From Euperipatoides rowelli (Eukaryota > Onychophora > Udeonychophora > Euonychophora > Peripatopsidae): a DNA stretch of 11,920 bases. Positions 1 to 8,738 of the stretch are shown here, piece by piece (the stretch's first letter is position 1; each line of letters begins with the position of its first letter). The notes under the pieces were generated by a model. The model saw only the letters and a list, made by a program, of their open reading frames with translations. It did not search any database and was not told the origin of the DNA. Where the stretch lies: assembly GCA_003024985.2 (NCBI GenBank), contig PXIH01S0007755.1; one strand, given 5' to 3'. The position numbers and the translations under genes were made by a program.

Positions 1-2
1 AT

Positions 3-411
3 AAATCTAGTAAAGATCTTTTAAACAAGACTTTTAGAATGCTGACAAAGAAAATCTCTGGACTTTATCAGAAGAGTTATATAGAACGGATTAAAATTGT
101 AAGATTGTTCTCTCCAATGCAACGAAAATTCAGATTTGATCTAATAACACTTTATGGAATTTTGAGACTATGTGATAGTGGAGATAACATGTTTGTGAGA
201 AGAGCAGAATATGGTACTAGGGGTCATACATTTAGAATACAAACTGAGTTTTGTAGGACTGAGATTAGACATTTTTTTTATAGTGTTAGGGTGGCAAAAT
301 TTTGGAATAGTTTACCTACATTTTTTTGTAGAGGCTAAAAATAGAGATGGTTTTAAAGCTCTTTTGGATACATTTTTGCCTAGTCTCGATTACTTTAACG
401 AAATGATTTAA
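3..411 (+). pseudogene. LINE reverse transcriptase, C-terminal end, one frameshift
   Basis: The frame is open from position 3 and reads through a typical C-terminal tail of CR1/Jockey-type polyproteins: SYIERIKIVRLFS, a run with RFDLITLYGIL, then TRGHTF, then FFYSVRVAKFWNSLP. In this family these correspond to the Y-ER---L-L, R-DLI--YKIL, TRGH and FFS-RV---WNSLP blocks after the RT domain. After WNSLP the frame breaks in a run of seven T (321-327). The next frame carries the expected ending (VEAKNRDGFKALLDTF) to a stop at 409-411. One extra T explains the break, so it is either a recent mutation or a base-calling error. RT catalytic motifs lie outside the window. Confidence 0.78.
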
Positions 412-435
412 GATTAAATTAGAAAAATTGTGAAG

Positions 436-453
436 AAGACTTTTAAAAGTCTT
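436..453 (+). repeat. 18-bp perfect palindrome in LINE 3' UTR
   Basis: AAGACTTTTAAAAGTCTT is a perfect palindrome lying 25 bases after the LINE stop codon and 12 bases before its (AAT)n tail. As RNA it could fold into a hairpin such as GACTT-TTAA-AAGTC. Hairpins at the 3' end are known recognition elements for the reverse transcriptase in some LINE groups; that role here is inferred from position only. Confidence 0.6.
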
Positions 454-465
454 ATCACATAATGT

Positions 466-482
466 AAATAATAATAATAATA
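466..482 (+). repeat. (AAT)n simple-repeat tail of the LINE
   Basis: Five AAT units follow the 3' UTR of the element and mark its 3' terminus. Simple-repeat tails rather than poly(A) are common for I, CR1 and Jockey-group elements. The 5' end is outside the window, so no target-site duplication can be tested. Confidence 0.65.
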
Positions 483-530
483 TTAATGACAGATAATCAG
501 CAATGATTTAATAATAATTAAATACCATAC

Positions 531-754
531 CTCTTTCACAATTCCAAATCCATAAGTTATTAATGATTTCAGCAATTGAAGTAGAGAATCATCGTTTGAC
601 AAAACCTGATGGCAAAACATTTCTGGCAAATCTTGATTTTTAATAACTTGTGCATTCCAGAGAATTCTTTCATTTAATAGTTTTTGGTCTCCTTCATTGT
701 TATACAGGTTCAATAACATTTTCAATTGATACTGAGTTTCATGACCATCAGGCC
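531..754 (-). CDS. TMLHE: Trimethyllysine dioxygenase, internal exon A
   Basis: This is one exon of the mitochondrial Fe(II)/2-oxoglutarate dioxygenase that hydroxylates N6-trimethyllysine, the first step of carnitine synthesis. Read on the minus strand it starts after a TTTCAG acceptor and ends before a GTATGG donor. It is 224 bp: two bases completing a split codon (probably Trp, TGG), then 74 codons, ending in phase 0. Diagnostic blocks are PDGHETQYQL, ERILWNAQVI and LITYGFGIVKE, matching the TMLHE segment linking the N-terminal domain to the catalytic fold. The ILWNA block separates it from the paralogue gamma-butyrobetaine hydroxylase (BBOX1). There are no stops or frameshifts. The exon expected next in the protein (exon B) lies at 3507-3682, upstream on this strand, so genomic order is reversed. 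The exon preceding A was not found. Confidence 0.88.
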
Positions 755-832
755 CTGAAAGTAATATATATNTTATATTGCTTTGTTAATAAATAATTAT
801 TTTAATTTTTTAAAAAAAAACGAATTCATGCA

Positions 833-3240
833 TTTTTATAAATAAACAGACTTTATTGAGCCGTTAAAAGGTTACAGTGGCTAGGAAACAAAAGTGGAAA
901 AAAACCAAAAGGGGACAAAGGTGCGAGAAAAAAAAAAAAAGAAAAAACATACAAAAAGCCAAAAACTAAGCCATTATTAACCATTAAGGCTAATATAGTG
1001 GGCAGATATTGGCCAAGTGATCCAAAAATAGTCGGTTTGTTAATGGGTAAGGTATTTCACTTCCAAGGAATTGATCTTCTGAAGCTTCATTTTTATATAG
1101 ACTATGGGATCGATTCTTAAATCTTGGAAAATCCAGAACACCTTAGCTTCCAGCAGGCAAAAAGATGTATGGAAAGGAACCTCATAATGCTCTTGTTGGT
1201 AATATAGGCATCAATCAGACAGCCTAGAGTATGCATTTCGCCTATACCACATATGGTGACTCTATCCAGCCATTCGAATGCACCTTTAAAGAAAGCACAA
1301 AACAAGAAAAGGTGGTCTATAGGTTCATTAAGTCCACAGAAGGCACAAGTAGGGTCAATGGAAAGCCTATATTTTTTGATAAGAAGATTGTTCAATGGCA
1401 GGGAGTTAAATTTAGTAATAAAATCAAAAATGTTTGGTGGAAAGAAATTTGAGATTGTTAATTTTATCCAAGCCGAAGAAGAATCAGACAAGAGACAGGC
1501 AGAATTCTTCCTGTAGACAAAATCTCTCACAATACCATTAAGTTTAAAGTCGGCCAGGCTCTTAGGAAACTCATCACAAAAGTCCCAGCAAAAATGTCTC
1601 CATATACTGGGGACGGAGAGATGTCAGTCGGCTGGAATGTGATCAGGAAATTATTATTGGCACAGTATTCTAGAATACATCTAAAGCTGTTAGCGCCCAA
1701 AAGCTGAAAAAAAAGAGAGATGTCAATTAGGCCCAATCCGCCCATCTTCGGATGGGGTACATAGACCTACTACTTATGAGATGGATTTTCCCTTTCCACA
1801 AGAATTTGCTATATACAGTATTAAATTTTCCAATGAATTGTTTTGTAAATTTTTAATGGCTGGCATAGTAAGCTTAGAGGTACAAAACGAGTTTAAGATC
1901 TTCACTTTAAGTAGAATTGAAAGGTATGAGTACCTAAGAGGAGACGCAATAGTTATAATATCATCATAAAGGTTGCCCTGCATCTTTCTCATAGCAACAC
2001 CACCAAAAATCGGGTAAGGGAGGTCCAACTAGGAGTGAGGGGGTGAGACCCTAGGCCTGGGACACACTGAAGATTCACTAAACTGACAACAGCACTCTTA
2101 TCTTTATTAATTTTTGCTCCAGAGACCTCACAATAGTTTGTGACAATCGCAAGGGCTACATCCACTTCCTCTCTGGTTTTACAAAATATGAACAGGTCAT
2201 CGGCATAGGCCAAGAGTACAGTTGGTTATCTATATCCCCTCGCATATAGTCCAGGGAGATTTGCCTCCAATTCTAAAAGTAGTGGGTTGAGATAGAGAGC
2301 AAATAATGTTGAGTTCAAAGGGGAACCCTGTATGATCCCCTTGTTAATATGGAAGGGACCAAAAGGTGAACCACCATGCTTAATGTATGCTAATTTAGAC
2401 CCAATGTAGTTTTTTTAGACCCAAGACCAAATTAGGATACAAGATATTTTTGTCAATTTGTTCAGACAAAGAAACAAAGGTCAACGTTGTCAAACGCTTA
2501 GGCAATGTCCATAAAGACTGCAAAGGCTGGGGAATCCCTTCAGTTCTTATGAGCCAGATAAATGTCTTCTAGGAGGAACAAAGGCATATAAATGTTCCTG
2601 CCCATAAAACAGAAATGGTTGGATGGATGATTTTAGCTAAAAACGGTGTAATGGCTGAATTGAGAATAGAGGCGAATATCTTTGCATCACAGTCATCTAC
2701 GTTAATAGGCCTGACATCCTTTATGGAGGGGAAACTCAGAACAGGAGGATGTGAGATGGAATGTCTCTTCTTTCATTTGTCAAAGAATATAAAATAAGAT
2801 GTATTTACCAAAGATGGAGGGCTGGGTGTAGTAAGTCACTGGTTATATAAAAACTCTAAAAGTGGAATAAAGAGGTACTTTGAGGGTCAGGCCATCTGGA
2901 CCATGAGGAGCTTTCTTATTTGCCTTAGTAATGTGTTGATTTATGTCCTCAGCATGGATCTGAAAAAAGTTCATTGTCGGTCCTGAAGAGGGGGAATGAG
3001 AGGGGGTCAGCACATGTCCTGCGAGGGGGTCGTGTTGGTGATCACTCTCATAATAAGTTTGAAAGGATTGGAAAAGCAATTCCACGAGTTGGTCACCCAC
3101 AAAAGTCTTGTTATTGGATATTAAGACATGGATCAGGGTATGCTTTTGATTTCTAGAGCAAACTCGAGAACTCAATACAGGGCCAATCTCCATGCTTTTT
3201 TTATATATACATTTTTCATTTTCAAAGGATGTCAACTTTA
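833..3240 (-). mobile_element. 5'-truncated L1/Tx1-like LINE
   Basis: This minus-strand non-LTR retrotransposon begins in the linker just before the RT domain (5' limit estimated at 3190-3280) and ends near 833. ORF1 and the endonuclease are absent, as in ordinary 5' truncation. Its 3' terminus, CAATAAAGTCTGTTTATTT then ATAAAAA, is nearly the same as that of the plus-strand element ending at 8760 (CAATAAAACTGTGGTTATTT then ATAAAAA), so both belong to one clade. The protein parts share LFALYLNPLL, AYADDL-IFC and a CX2CX7HX4C C-terminal motif, but aligned RT segments are only about 40% identical, so they are different subfamilies. It lies sense to TMLHE, about 80 bp upstream of the exon A acceptor. 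Confidence 0.85.
852..857 (-). promoter_or_regulatory. AATAAA poly(A) signal of minus-strand LINE
   Basis: On the minus strand AATAAA lies about 20 bases before the LINE 3' end. The same hexamer sits at the same place in the plus-strand copy. Because this LINE is sense to TMLHE, the signal lies in the gene's own direction just before exon A. Confidence 0.6.
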
Positions 3241-3280
3241 ATATAAAATAGGTGAAAAAAAAATGCAAATACAATTTCAA
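1117..3280 (-). pseudogene. LINE ORF2 fragment: reverse transcriptase and C-terminal CCHC
   Basis: Reading right to left on the minus strand, several frames together hold an ORF2 C-terminal half. They carry a pre-RT linker, then the KKAPHGPDG motif (GPDG at 2891-2902) and INKGIIQGSPLNSTLFALYL (RQG-PLS-type motif B). The catalytic YADD is at 2196-2207, followed by FIFCKTREEVDVAL and then a GGVAMRKM segment. GGLGLID (GGLG at 1731-1742) and a zinc-binding CX2CX7HX4C (1297-1347) of the zf-RVT type complete it. A TAA stop lies just before the YADD block, and several frameshifts separate the pieces, so it is dead. The first 20-30 residues near 3280 may be flanking DNA read by chance. Confidence 0.83.
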
Positions 3281-3314
3281 ATTTTTTACAAATTTACATA
3301 ATGCAGTTGATAGT

Positions 3315-3338
3315 ACTTGAACTTGAACTTGAACTTGA
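3315..3338. repeat. (ACTTGA)4 hexamer repeat
   Basis: Four exact tandem copies of ACTTGA lie between the 5' end of the minus-strand LINE and the hAT fragment. It may be a microsatellite or the simple tail of another retroelement; nothing recognisable lies beside it to decide. Confidence 0.85.
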
Positions 3339-3339
3339 A

Positions 3340-3456
3340 ATGTGTGTTTCGCCGCACAGTTTGACCCACAGGCACATTTACTTTAATTAATAGTGTGTTG
3401 CCAAAAATTTAGACCATCTTAATGTGTCCCTATGAAATAAAGGTTGGGAACCATTG
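3340..3456. mobile_element. One end of a hAT-type (non-autonomous) DNA transposon
   Basis: The terminal sequence AAAGGTTGGGAACCATTG (3439-3456) is the reverse complement of a common hAT terminal inverted repeat type, CAGTGGTTCCCAACCTTT, with one mismatch. The adjoining TTTAGACCATCTTAATGTG and GTGTGTTGCC strings resemble the degenerate GTGTGCC-type subterminal repeats I recall from arthropod hAT families. No transposase is present and the opposite end was not found within the window, so this is a truncated relic. The left limit is uncertain. The next eight bases (3457-3464) would be the target duplication, but its partner is missing. Confidence 0.6.
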
Positions 3457-3506
3457 TCTAAAACTTAAAGTTAAACCATGATACATAGAATAAAATAGAA
3501 ACTTAC

Positions 3507-3682
3507 CCAATTGGTTGAGAAAAATATGTCGTATCATTGTGAGGGTCTAACTTAATATTAGTATAAGCTGTATCACTATGTTTCATTTCAGTGGTGAAAG
3601 TCCACATTTCACCAAATAAAGTACGTTGAACAATACTTATTCGTTCAACTAATTTCTTTGTTGCATCTATTGTAGGTTCAAC
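3507..3682 (-). CDS. TMLHE: Trimethyllysine dioxygenase, catalytic exon B
   Basis: Read on the minus strand, this exon follows a long pyrimidine tract and CTGTTTAG acceptor, and ends at a consensus GTAAGT donor. It is 176 bp: 58 codons plus GG of a split Gly codon, entering in phase 0 and leaving in phase 2. Blocks are VEPTIDATKKLVERIS, FGEMWTFTTE, SDTAYTNIKLD, and PHNDTTYFSQPIG. In this family HNDTTYF corresponds to the H-x-D iron-binding pair (here 3533-3541) at the entrance of the catalytic barrel. In the protein it directly follows exon A; phases agree (A ends phase 0, B begins phase 0). In the genome it lies upstream of A. The exon has no stops or frameshifts. The following exon, with the second half of the barrel and the distal His, is not in the window. 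Confidence 0.9.
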
Positions 3683-4117
3683 CTAAACAGAAAAAAAAAA
3701 AAATATTTTATTCCAACAATTATTATTATTTTTTACATTGGCCTACCAGTGAAAATAACCTAAAATAAAATAGTATTTAAAATATCTAAAATTACCCATT
3801 TTCAGTGAATTAAATAAAAATAATTAATTAATACTTAACTTTGTTTGCTGTAAAATCTGAATATCAAAAGTGATATAAGGAATATTTTTCAGGAAGGAGA
3901 TGAAGGCATTAAATCTAAGTGCTTGTATCGTAGTCAGGTGGTATTTTTCTGGTCATGTTCTCAGGTTTTGGGAGAATGAAAAATCAACATGGGTTAGCAA
4001 TTGTGTTTGAGTTTGGATTTATTCTGCTGACTGCAAATTTTAAGGAATACTCATTTAGTGGGTAAGTGTTGCCTTTTTAGGCTTTTCCCTATTAGCAGTT
4101 TGCAACTAGCTAGTAGC

Positions 4118-4962
4118 ATGTGGGCGGATATAGACCTTTTGTCTATCTCTTGGCCCCATGTTATTTCTCAGAATGTTTTTAATAGTAATGAACTGGAAAT
4201 GGAAGAGATTAAATTGAAGTAAAATATTTTTACTGGACTTCTCAGTATTCTTTCATGATGGGGCCTGCATTTGTCTGTGATAGATAATAATAGGTTACAT
4301 ATTCTTGATGTACAAGTTTTGTTAAGGCAGTTAATAACTTTGAAATTGATTAACAATGTTGAAGCTTTCTATCATTGAGTTTTTGTCCCATTTGAAGGCG
4401 ACGAGTTTTCAAATTGAAACATCACAATTAGCTGGGTTTAAGCCATATTATCTTCCTCAGAAGGATCAGAACCGTATTTGCAAAATTGTGATTGACAGGA
4501 CCCCAATCTCTATTTTGAAGGAGTGCCTTCCCCCACTTTTGGAGGTATGGGGAGAGGTTGATTTGTTTTTGCCAGGTTATTTGAAGAAGCTGAATGGTCA
4601 AATGTATGCCATGGGCCAAACTTTGATCTTTTTTAAGCTGTAATTTTATGATTTTGGATTTGCCTTATTTTGTGAGAATTAATAACCTTCGGATTTATTT
4701 ACATATTTCCGTAAGGCCGCACATATGCTTTCGTTGTGAGAGCAATGAGCACTTAATCTCAACTTGTCCCATGAAATATTGTATGAGCTGTCATGGGTTC
4801 AGGGCTCAGCAGCATACGTGTAGAATTTTGTATGCTTCTAAGGTATTGTCTAACAAAAGAGACTGGGCATTGTTGTTACAGAAGGCGCAGGAGGACGCTA
4901 ATATTGATTATGCCCAATGCCCATGCCCTGAATTTAGAGCCGGCGAAGGCAATAGTGGGTAG
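4118..4962 (+). pseudogene. LINE ORF1 (Gag-like, CCHC zinc knuckle), frameshifted
   Basis: ORF1 proteins of this clade bind the element RNA. A first short piece begins MWADIDLLSISWP at 4118 and stops at 4220. The main part runs 4356-4643 (IVIDRTPISILKECLPPLLE, GYLKKLNGQMYAMGQ), and a frameshift near 4643 leads to 4648-4962. That last part carries an exact CX2CX4HX4C knuckle (4726-4767: CFRC, H, C), followed by a second cysteine cluster (CMSC, HTC). The NG-MYA-G block followed by a basic stretch and knuckles fits Tx1/L1-group ORF1. The true start cannot be fixed because the N-terminal half is decayed. Confidence 0.75.
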
Positions 4963-5441
4963 TGTGGATTCTTCCTTGGTGGGCCTCTCATCCCCTTTTA
5001 GGTGAAGACATGGAGTAGATAGTTTTGCCGCTTCTGGATTTGGGTAGGCTGATCAGCAGGGTGACTTGGCTGGTGTTGAGGGCCCAGCTTCTCAGGATTT
5101 GACAGTGGCATCTGGTCTGCTGGATGGCTTGTTTTGACTTGAGGGTGGATGGTGAGGGTAAGCAACATATTCACGTCAATAAAATTAAAATGAATCTTCA
5201 GAAGAAAAGTCAGAACAGCAATGTTCAAGGGACTTTAAGAACGTCAGTAGTCTTGAGGCAGGAGTGTGAAACCGGTAAACAAATATGCCTTAAGGAGCAC
5301 CAGCCCCCATTTTGGGGGTTTCTCTGCAGGGGCCTGGGGCTTCATCTTTAGTGAAGGACTTGGAGCAGGAATTACTTTTTAGTCAAGATGACCCACCTGA
5401 GGATCAGAAACCTATGGTTCAGACCTGTGTTGGTGAAGTGA

Positions 5442-6180
5442 GTGATGGCGAGCAGGAAATTGGTGCCAAATAATATGGCAAATAATATCTTCTTTGTATC
5501 AATTAATACCCAGGGATTGAATCGGATTGGTAATAGGATACTGGATTATCTGGAGAGAAGGAATATATCCTTTGGTTATTTACAGGAGACTAAATTGGCA
5601 GCTTCAGTGGTTAACCCTTGGGAGAGATGGAGTTCCACTTATGGGGTGTTTTCGGCACATGCACAGATATCTGGGTGTTGGGTGGCTATATTTATTAAGT
5701 TATCTTTACTTGATGCTCAGCCTACAATTTTGCATTTAGCACCTAGACTTATGGCCATGAATGTATCTATTTATTCTCAGAGTTTATTGTTAATTAATTT
5801 TTATGGCCTGCATACTGTTTAGCAAGGTGTTGGAATTGATTAATAGATATCCTGACCATACTGGAGACTTTAATATTGTGAATTTTGCTGCATCAAGGTG
5901 GGGAATAATTTTGGGTAAAAGATGGGATCTGGTAGATTTGGCTGAAATGCATGAATTGTCCGACTCATTATACTGCCACTGCAGCTTCTCGTATTGATTA
6001 TACTTTTGTGCCACGATCTTTATTTCCTTGTTCTATGTTTTTAAATCAATGTTTCACTTTTCTGATCACTTGGCAATGTTTCTCACTTTTTTGTTGAGGG
6101 GAGTCCCCGGGGAGGTGAAGGAGAAGCCAGGGATCCCTTTCTTCATATTGCATCCAGCGTTGCCCTTGCTGGTTGATATA
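5442..6180 (+). pseudogene. LINE ORF2, AP-endonuclease domain, frameshifted
   Basis: This is the apurinic-type endonuclease that nicks target DNA for target-primed reverse transcription. Motifs appear in family order across changing frames: SINTQGLN (Asn at 5505-5507), then GYLQETKL (catalytic Glu at 5586-5588). These are followed by LAPRLMAMNVSIYS and INFYG, with a stop at 5820. GDFN (5863-5874) is in the next frame, ASRIDYTFVPRSLF near 5981-6025, and SDHLAM (6061-6078) in yet another. At least three frame changes are needed, so it is inactive. About 475 bp with no clear coding separates it from ORF1. Confidence 0.8.
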
Positions 6181-7661
6181 TAATTGGAACAAATTTTATA
6201 TGTTGACAGAGCCAATTCTTATTAATCCATCTTATTGGATTGGTGATTGGACTGGTTTTAAAAAGGTATTTTTAGCTGTGAATAAAAGGTTTACTCAAAG
6301 TAGAAGACAGAGGATGATATTCCTTCAGAGGGTGATTGAGTCTATGGTTGCTTTACCTGGGAAGAATAATAGGTTGGTGGTGGAATGGAAGAAGCAACTT
6401 CAGGCATTGGAAGAGAATCATCATAAATTGATTAAGTATTAAAAGTTTTTTAACAAGCAAGAACTCTCAAGTTTGATAACGTCTCGGATTCTGTTCAAGT
6501 TGAAGCCAGATTTGAGAATCAAGCTCATAAAGGATGGAGGAAGAATTATTGTGCATCAGCAGATGGGTAAAGTTTTGAACAATTTTTTTAGGTTGCAATT
6601 TGTGGGTGACGGGGCCCTGTTTGCTGATGTGGCAATTGATCAGGGGGTTTCACAGGTTGGTGATGAGCAGCTGGGTGGTTTTGGGACCTCCTCTTTTTCT
6701 ATGCAGACCATTGTGGATTTTATTTTAAAAATGAATAAAATATCACCTCCTAGGCCGGATGGCATTACCCCTAAGCTTATCAAGAAATTTAGTCATGTGT
6801 TTGCGCCAATTTTTTATCATTTGTTTTCTTATTGGGCGGAGGCTGTGAACTATGGTAATTTGTGCATCTTGTCTTGTTTTGCCCTATTTGATAAGTTAGG
6901 GCCTGGTGAGGTGAGAATGTGGATGCGATCATGCAAAGATATTTGCAGCAATTCTCAATGAGAATATTTTCAATGTTTTGAAGTCGATCATTAATCAATT
7001 TCAATTTGCCTTTAGAGAAAGATCAACACATACCATTCATATAATGCTATTCACTGAACTTTGTACTTTATATGGTAAGAAGAAGGCACAGCCTCCCATT
7101 GCTCTTTTCATTGATTTCAAAAAGGCTTACGATAGTGTCAATTTGCAAATTTTGATTAAAATTTTGACACAACTTAATACACTAATCAAGTTGTATTAAG
7201 AGGAATTGTAAACTACATTCAAAGTGGGCTACAGTAAAGACAGACAATCACTTTTTTTTAGTTTTTTCTTATTTTAGGGACAAAATGCAGGGTTACCCCT
7301 TAGAGCTTCTCTGTTCGCATTGTATTTGAACCCGTTGCTGAATACTCTGACAACTTGGAAGATTTATATATTCCTTGTATTCATACCCCCAATAAAAATT
7401 TTGGCATATGCTGATGACTTGTTGATTTTCTGTAATGATAGGCAAGAAATGGAGATTGCGTTGGAGTTAGTGCAGGACTTTGCAACGGAGACTGGAACTT
7501 ATATTATTCAGGACAAGAGTTCGGCAATTTTCTTGGTGGGTCTTAGGCCACTGCAGGTATTGGGGAACGCTCCACCTAGAAAATATTTGGGGATTCCGTA
7601 TCCATTTATTGGAACTTGTGCAAGGACATTGGTTCAAAGGGATATTAGCCAGAAGTTTTAG
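6176..7661 (+). pseudogene. LINE ORF2, reverse transcriptase domain, broken
   Basis: The linker and start of the RT read in one frame from 6176 to about 6890 with one in-frame TAA (6440-6442). Motifs are NKQELSSLITSRILF, then KMNKISPPRPDGITPKLIKK (a variant of the KAPGPDGI motif). Another frame resumes at about 6936 with KIFAAILNEN, QFQFAFRERS and motif A FIDFKKAYDSVN (catalytic Asp at 7113-7115). It stops at 7197, a damaged stretch follows, and then come LFALYLNPLL, AYADDLLIFC (YADD at 7407-7418) and KYLGIPYP. Both catalytic Asp regions survive, but frameshifts and stops make it inactive. Confidence 0.83.
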
Positions 7662-8648
7662 AGAACCTGTGATGCGACCAAGGGGTCTATTTGTCTATTA
7701 TCCTGAGGATTAAATAGATAAATACAGTCTGTGTTCTGAAACTTCTTTATTATTTGCCGCATTTTGCTTTCACCAAGAAGTTTATTAATTCTCATTGTTC
7801 ACTTGGCACTAGGATCATTTGGAAAGGAAGACTGGTGCTCATTGCAAAAAGGAGACTGTAACCTCATTTTTTGAAGGGTTATCTTTCCCTGATGGACATT
7901 GTTGTTTTCTGGGGTTATTCAAGCTAATGCTATTTTATATTTTGATAAAGTTTTGTAAGCAGATTGATTCTCCTCTTGTGGTTCCCCCTTCGGATATGCC
8001 TCCGCCGATGTGGACTAGGAAGTCAGTGATATTTGAGGCATTGCAGACTAAATTGAACTTTATTGATGATGTGCCACATGGTGTTGAAATATAGGGTTGT
8101 TAATCTCTTAGTCAATACCCCTCTAGAAAGTTCTCCGCTTTTGGCTGGTCATTATTTTATCTCTGCGTTGGTGGATTAGTTTGCTCCACCTAACCTGATT
8201 GAGTTTTGTATAAAGCTGACATTTGAGGGCTTGCCTACTAAGAAGATGCTGATTATGAGATACAATTTTAGGATTGAATCTGAATGCCTCTTTTGCAGGG
8301 AGAGTGAAGATACCGGGCATCTCCTTTTAAGATGTGAGTACTTTTTGCAGTGCAAAATGTTGAGTATGGATTTATGTAAATACAGAGGCATTCAGGATCT
8401 GTTTTTGTCTAATGTGAATGAGAGGCTGAGGATAAGGTTGATTATCATTGGCCTTTTTTGCTATTTGTAAAATGCATTGTTTTTATCTGTTCCAGAATAT
8501 AAAACTGTCTCCCTTGACTTATTTGAAGGTCTATTATGCAGGCATCTGGAAAAATGATATGACTTATTTGAGTTATGCAATTTTTGATAGACTTTGGACT
8601 TCGGTAAAGGTACCCTTGGTGAACTGTCAGTGGGATGACTATGTGTAA
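7662..8648 (+). pseudogene. LINE ORF2, C-terminal region with CCHC motif, broken
   Basis: The region after the RT is strongly decayed to about 8220. One readable part is SPLVVPPSDMPPPMW up to a stop at 8092-8094; FAPPNLIEFCIKLTFEGLP then corresponds to FFPPNIFDFITKFNSLP in the minus-strand copy. From 8231 a clear zf-RVT-type motif follows: CLFC, seven residues, HLLLRC (CX2CX7HX4C, 8285-8335). The matching motif in the minus-strand LINE has identical spacing. The last piece reads to a TAA at 8646-8648, probably the original end of ORF2. Confidence 0.75.
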
Positions 8649-8732
8649 TTTTTAAATGTAGTTGGTTTTGGACTGTTGGGTTTGTGGGGTTTCGTAATGC
8701 ATTGATTTAGTATTGTGGTTTGTAATTATAGC

Positions 8733-8738
8733 AATAAA
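8733..8738 (+). promoter_or_regulatory. AATAAA poly(A) signal of plus-strand LINE
   Basis: AATAAA lies about 20 bases before the terminal A run of the element (to 8760), as expected for LINE transcript 3' processing. Its position matches the signal at 852-857 in the minus-strand relative. Confidence 0.6.

Larger units (their letters stand above)
1..482 (+). mobile_element. 3' end of a CR1/Jockey-superfamily LINE
   Basis: This is the 3' terminal part of a non-LTR retrotransposon; it continues left beyond the window. It holds the C-terminal end of the reverse-transcriptase protein (3-411), a short 3' UTR with an 18-bp palindrome, and an (AAT)n tail at 466-482. The element stops about 45 bp from the splice donor of the minus-strand TMLHE exon A, so it sits in the intron after that exon, antisense to the gene. 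The clade call rests on the C-terminal protein pattern and the simple-repeat tail; CR1, Jockey and related clades cannot be separated from this much sequence. Confidence 0.8.

Noticed and set aside
483-530. Open frame continuing past exon A on the minus strand (after GIVKE, reading VWYLIIIK)
   Set aside because: It passes a GTATGG donor into A+T-rich intron; the next family residues (VEPT) are in exon B with matching phase.
1231-1516. Plus-strand open frames over 1231-1516 as genes
   Set aside because: They are antisense to the clear CCHC-bearing LINE ORF2 on the minus strand.
3860-3930. Target-site duplication for the plus-strand LINE (compared with the sequence after 8760)
   Set aside because: Only weak matches such as CTAAGTGCT against CAAGTACTAAG were found, too poor to claim.
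4998-5441. Open frames on both strands between ORF1 and ORF2 of the plus-strand LINE
   Set aside because: They overlap each other and show no motif; this is decayed inter-ORF or ORF2 leader sequence.
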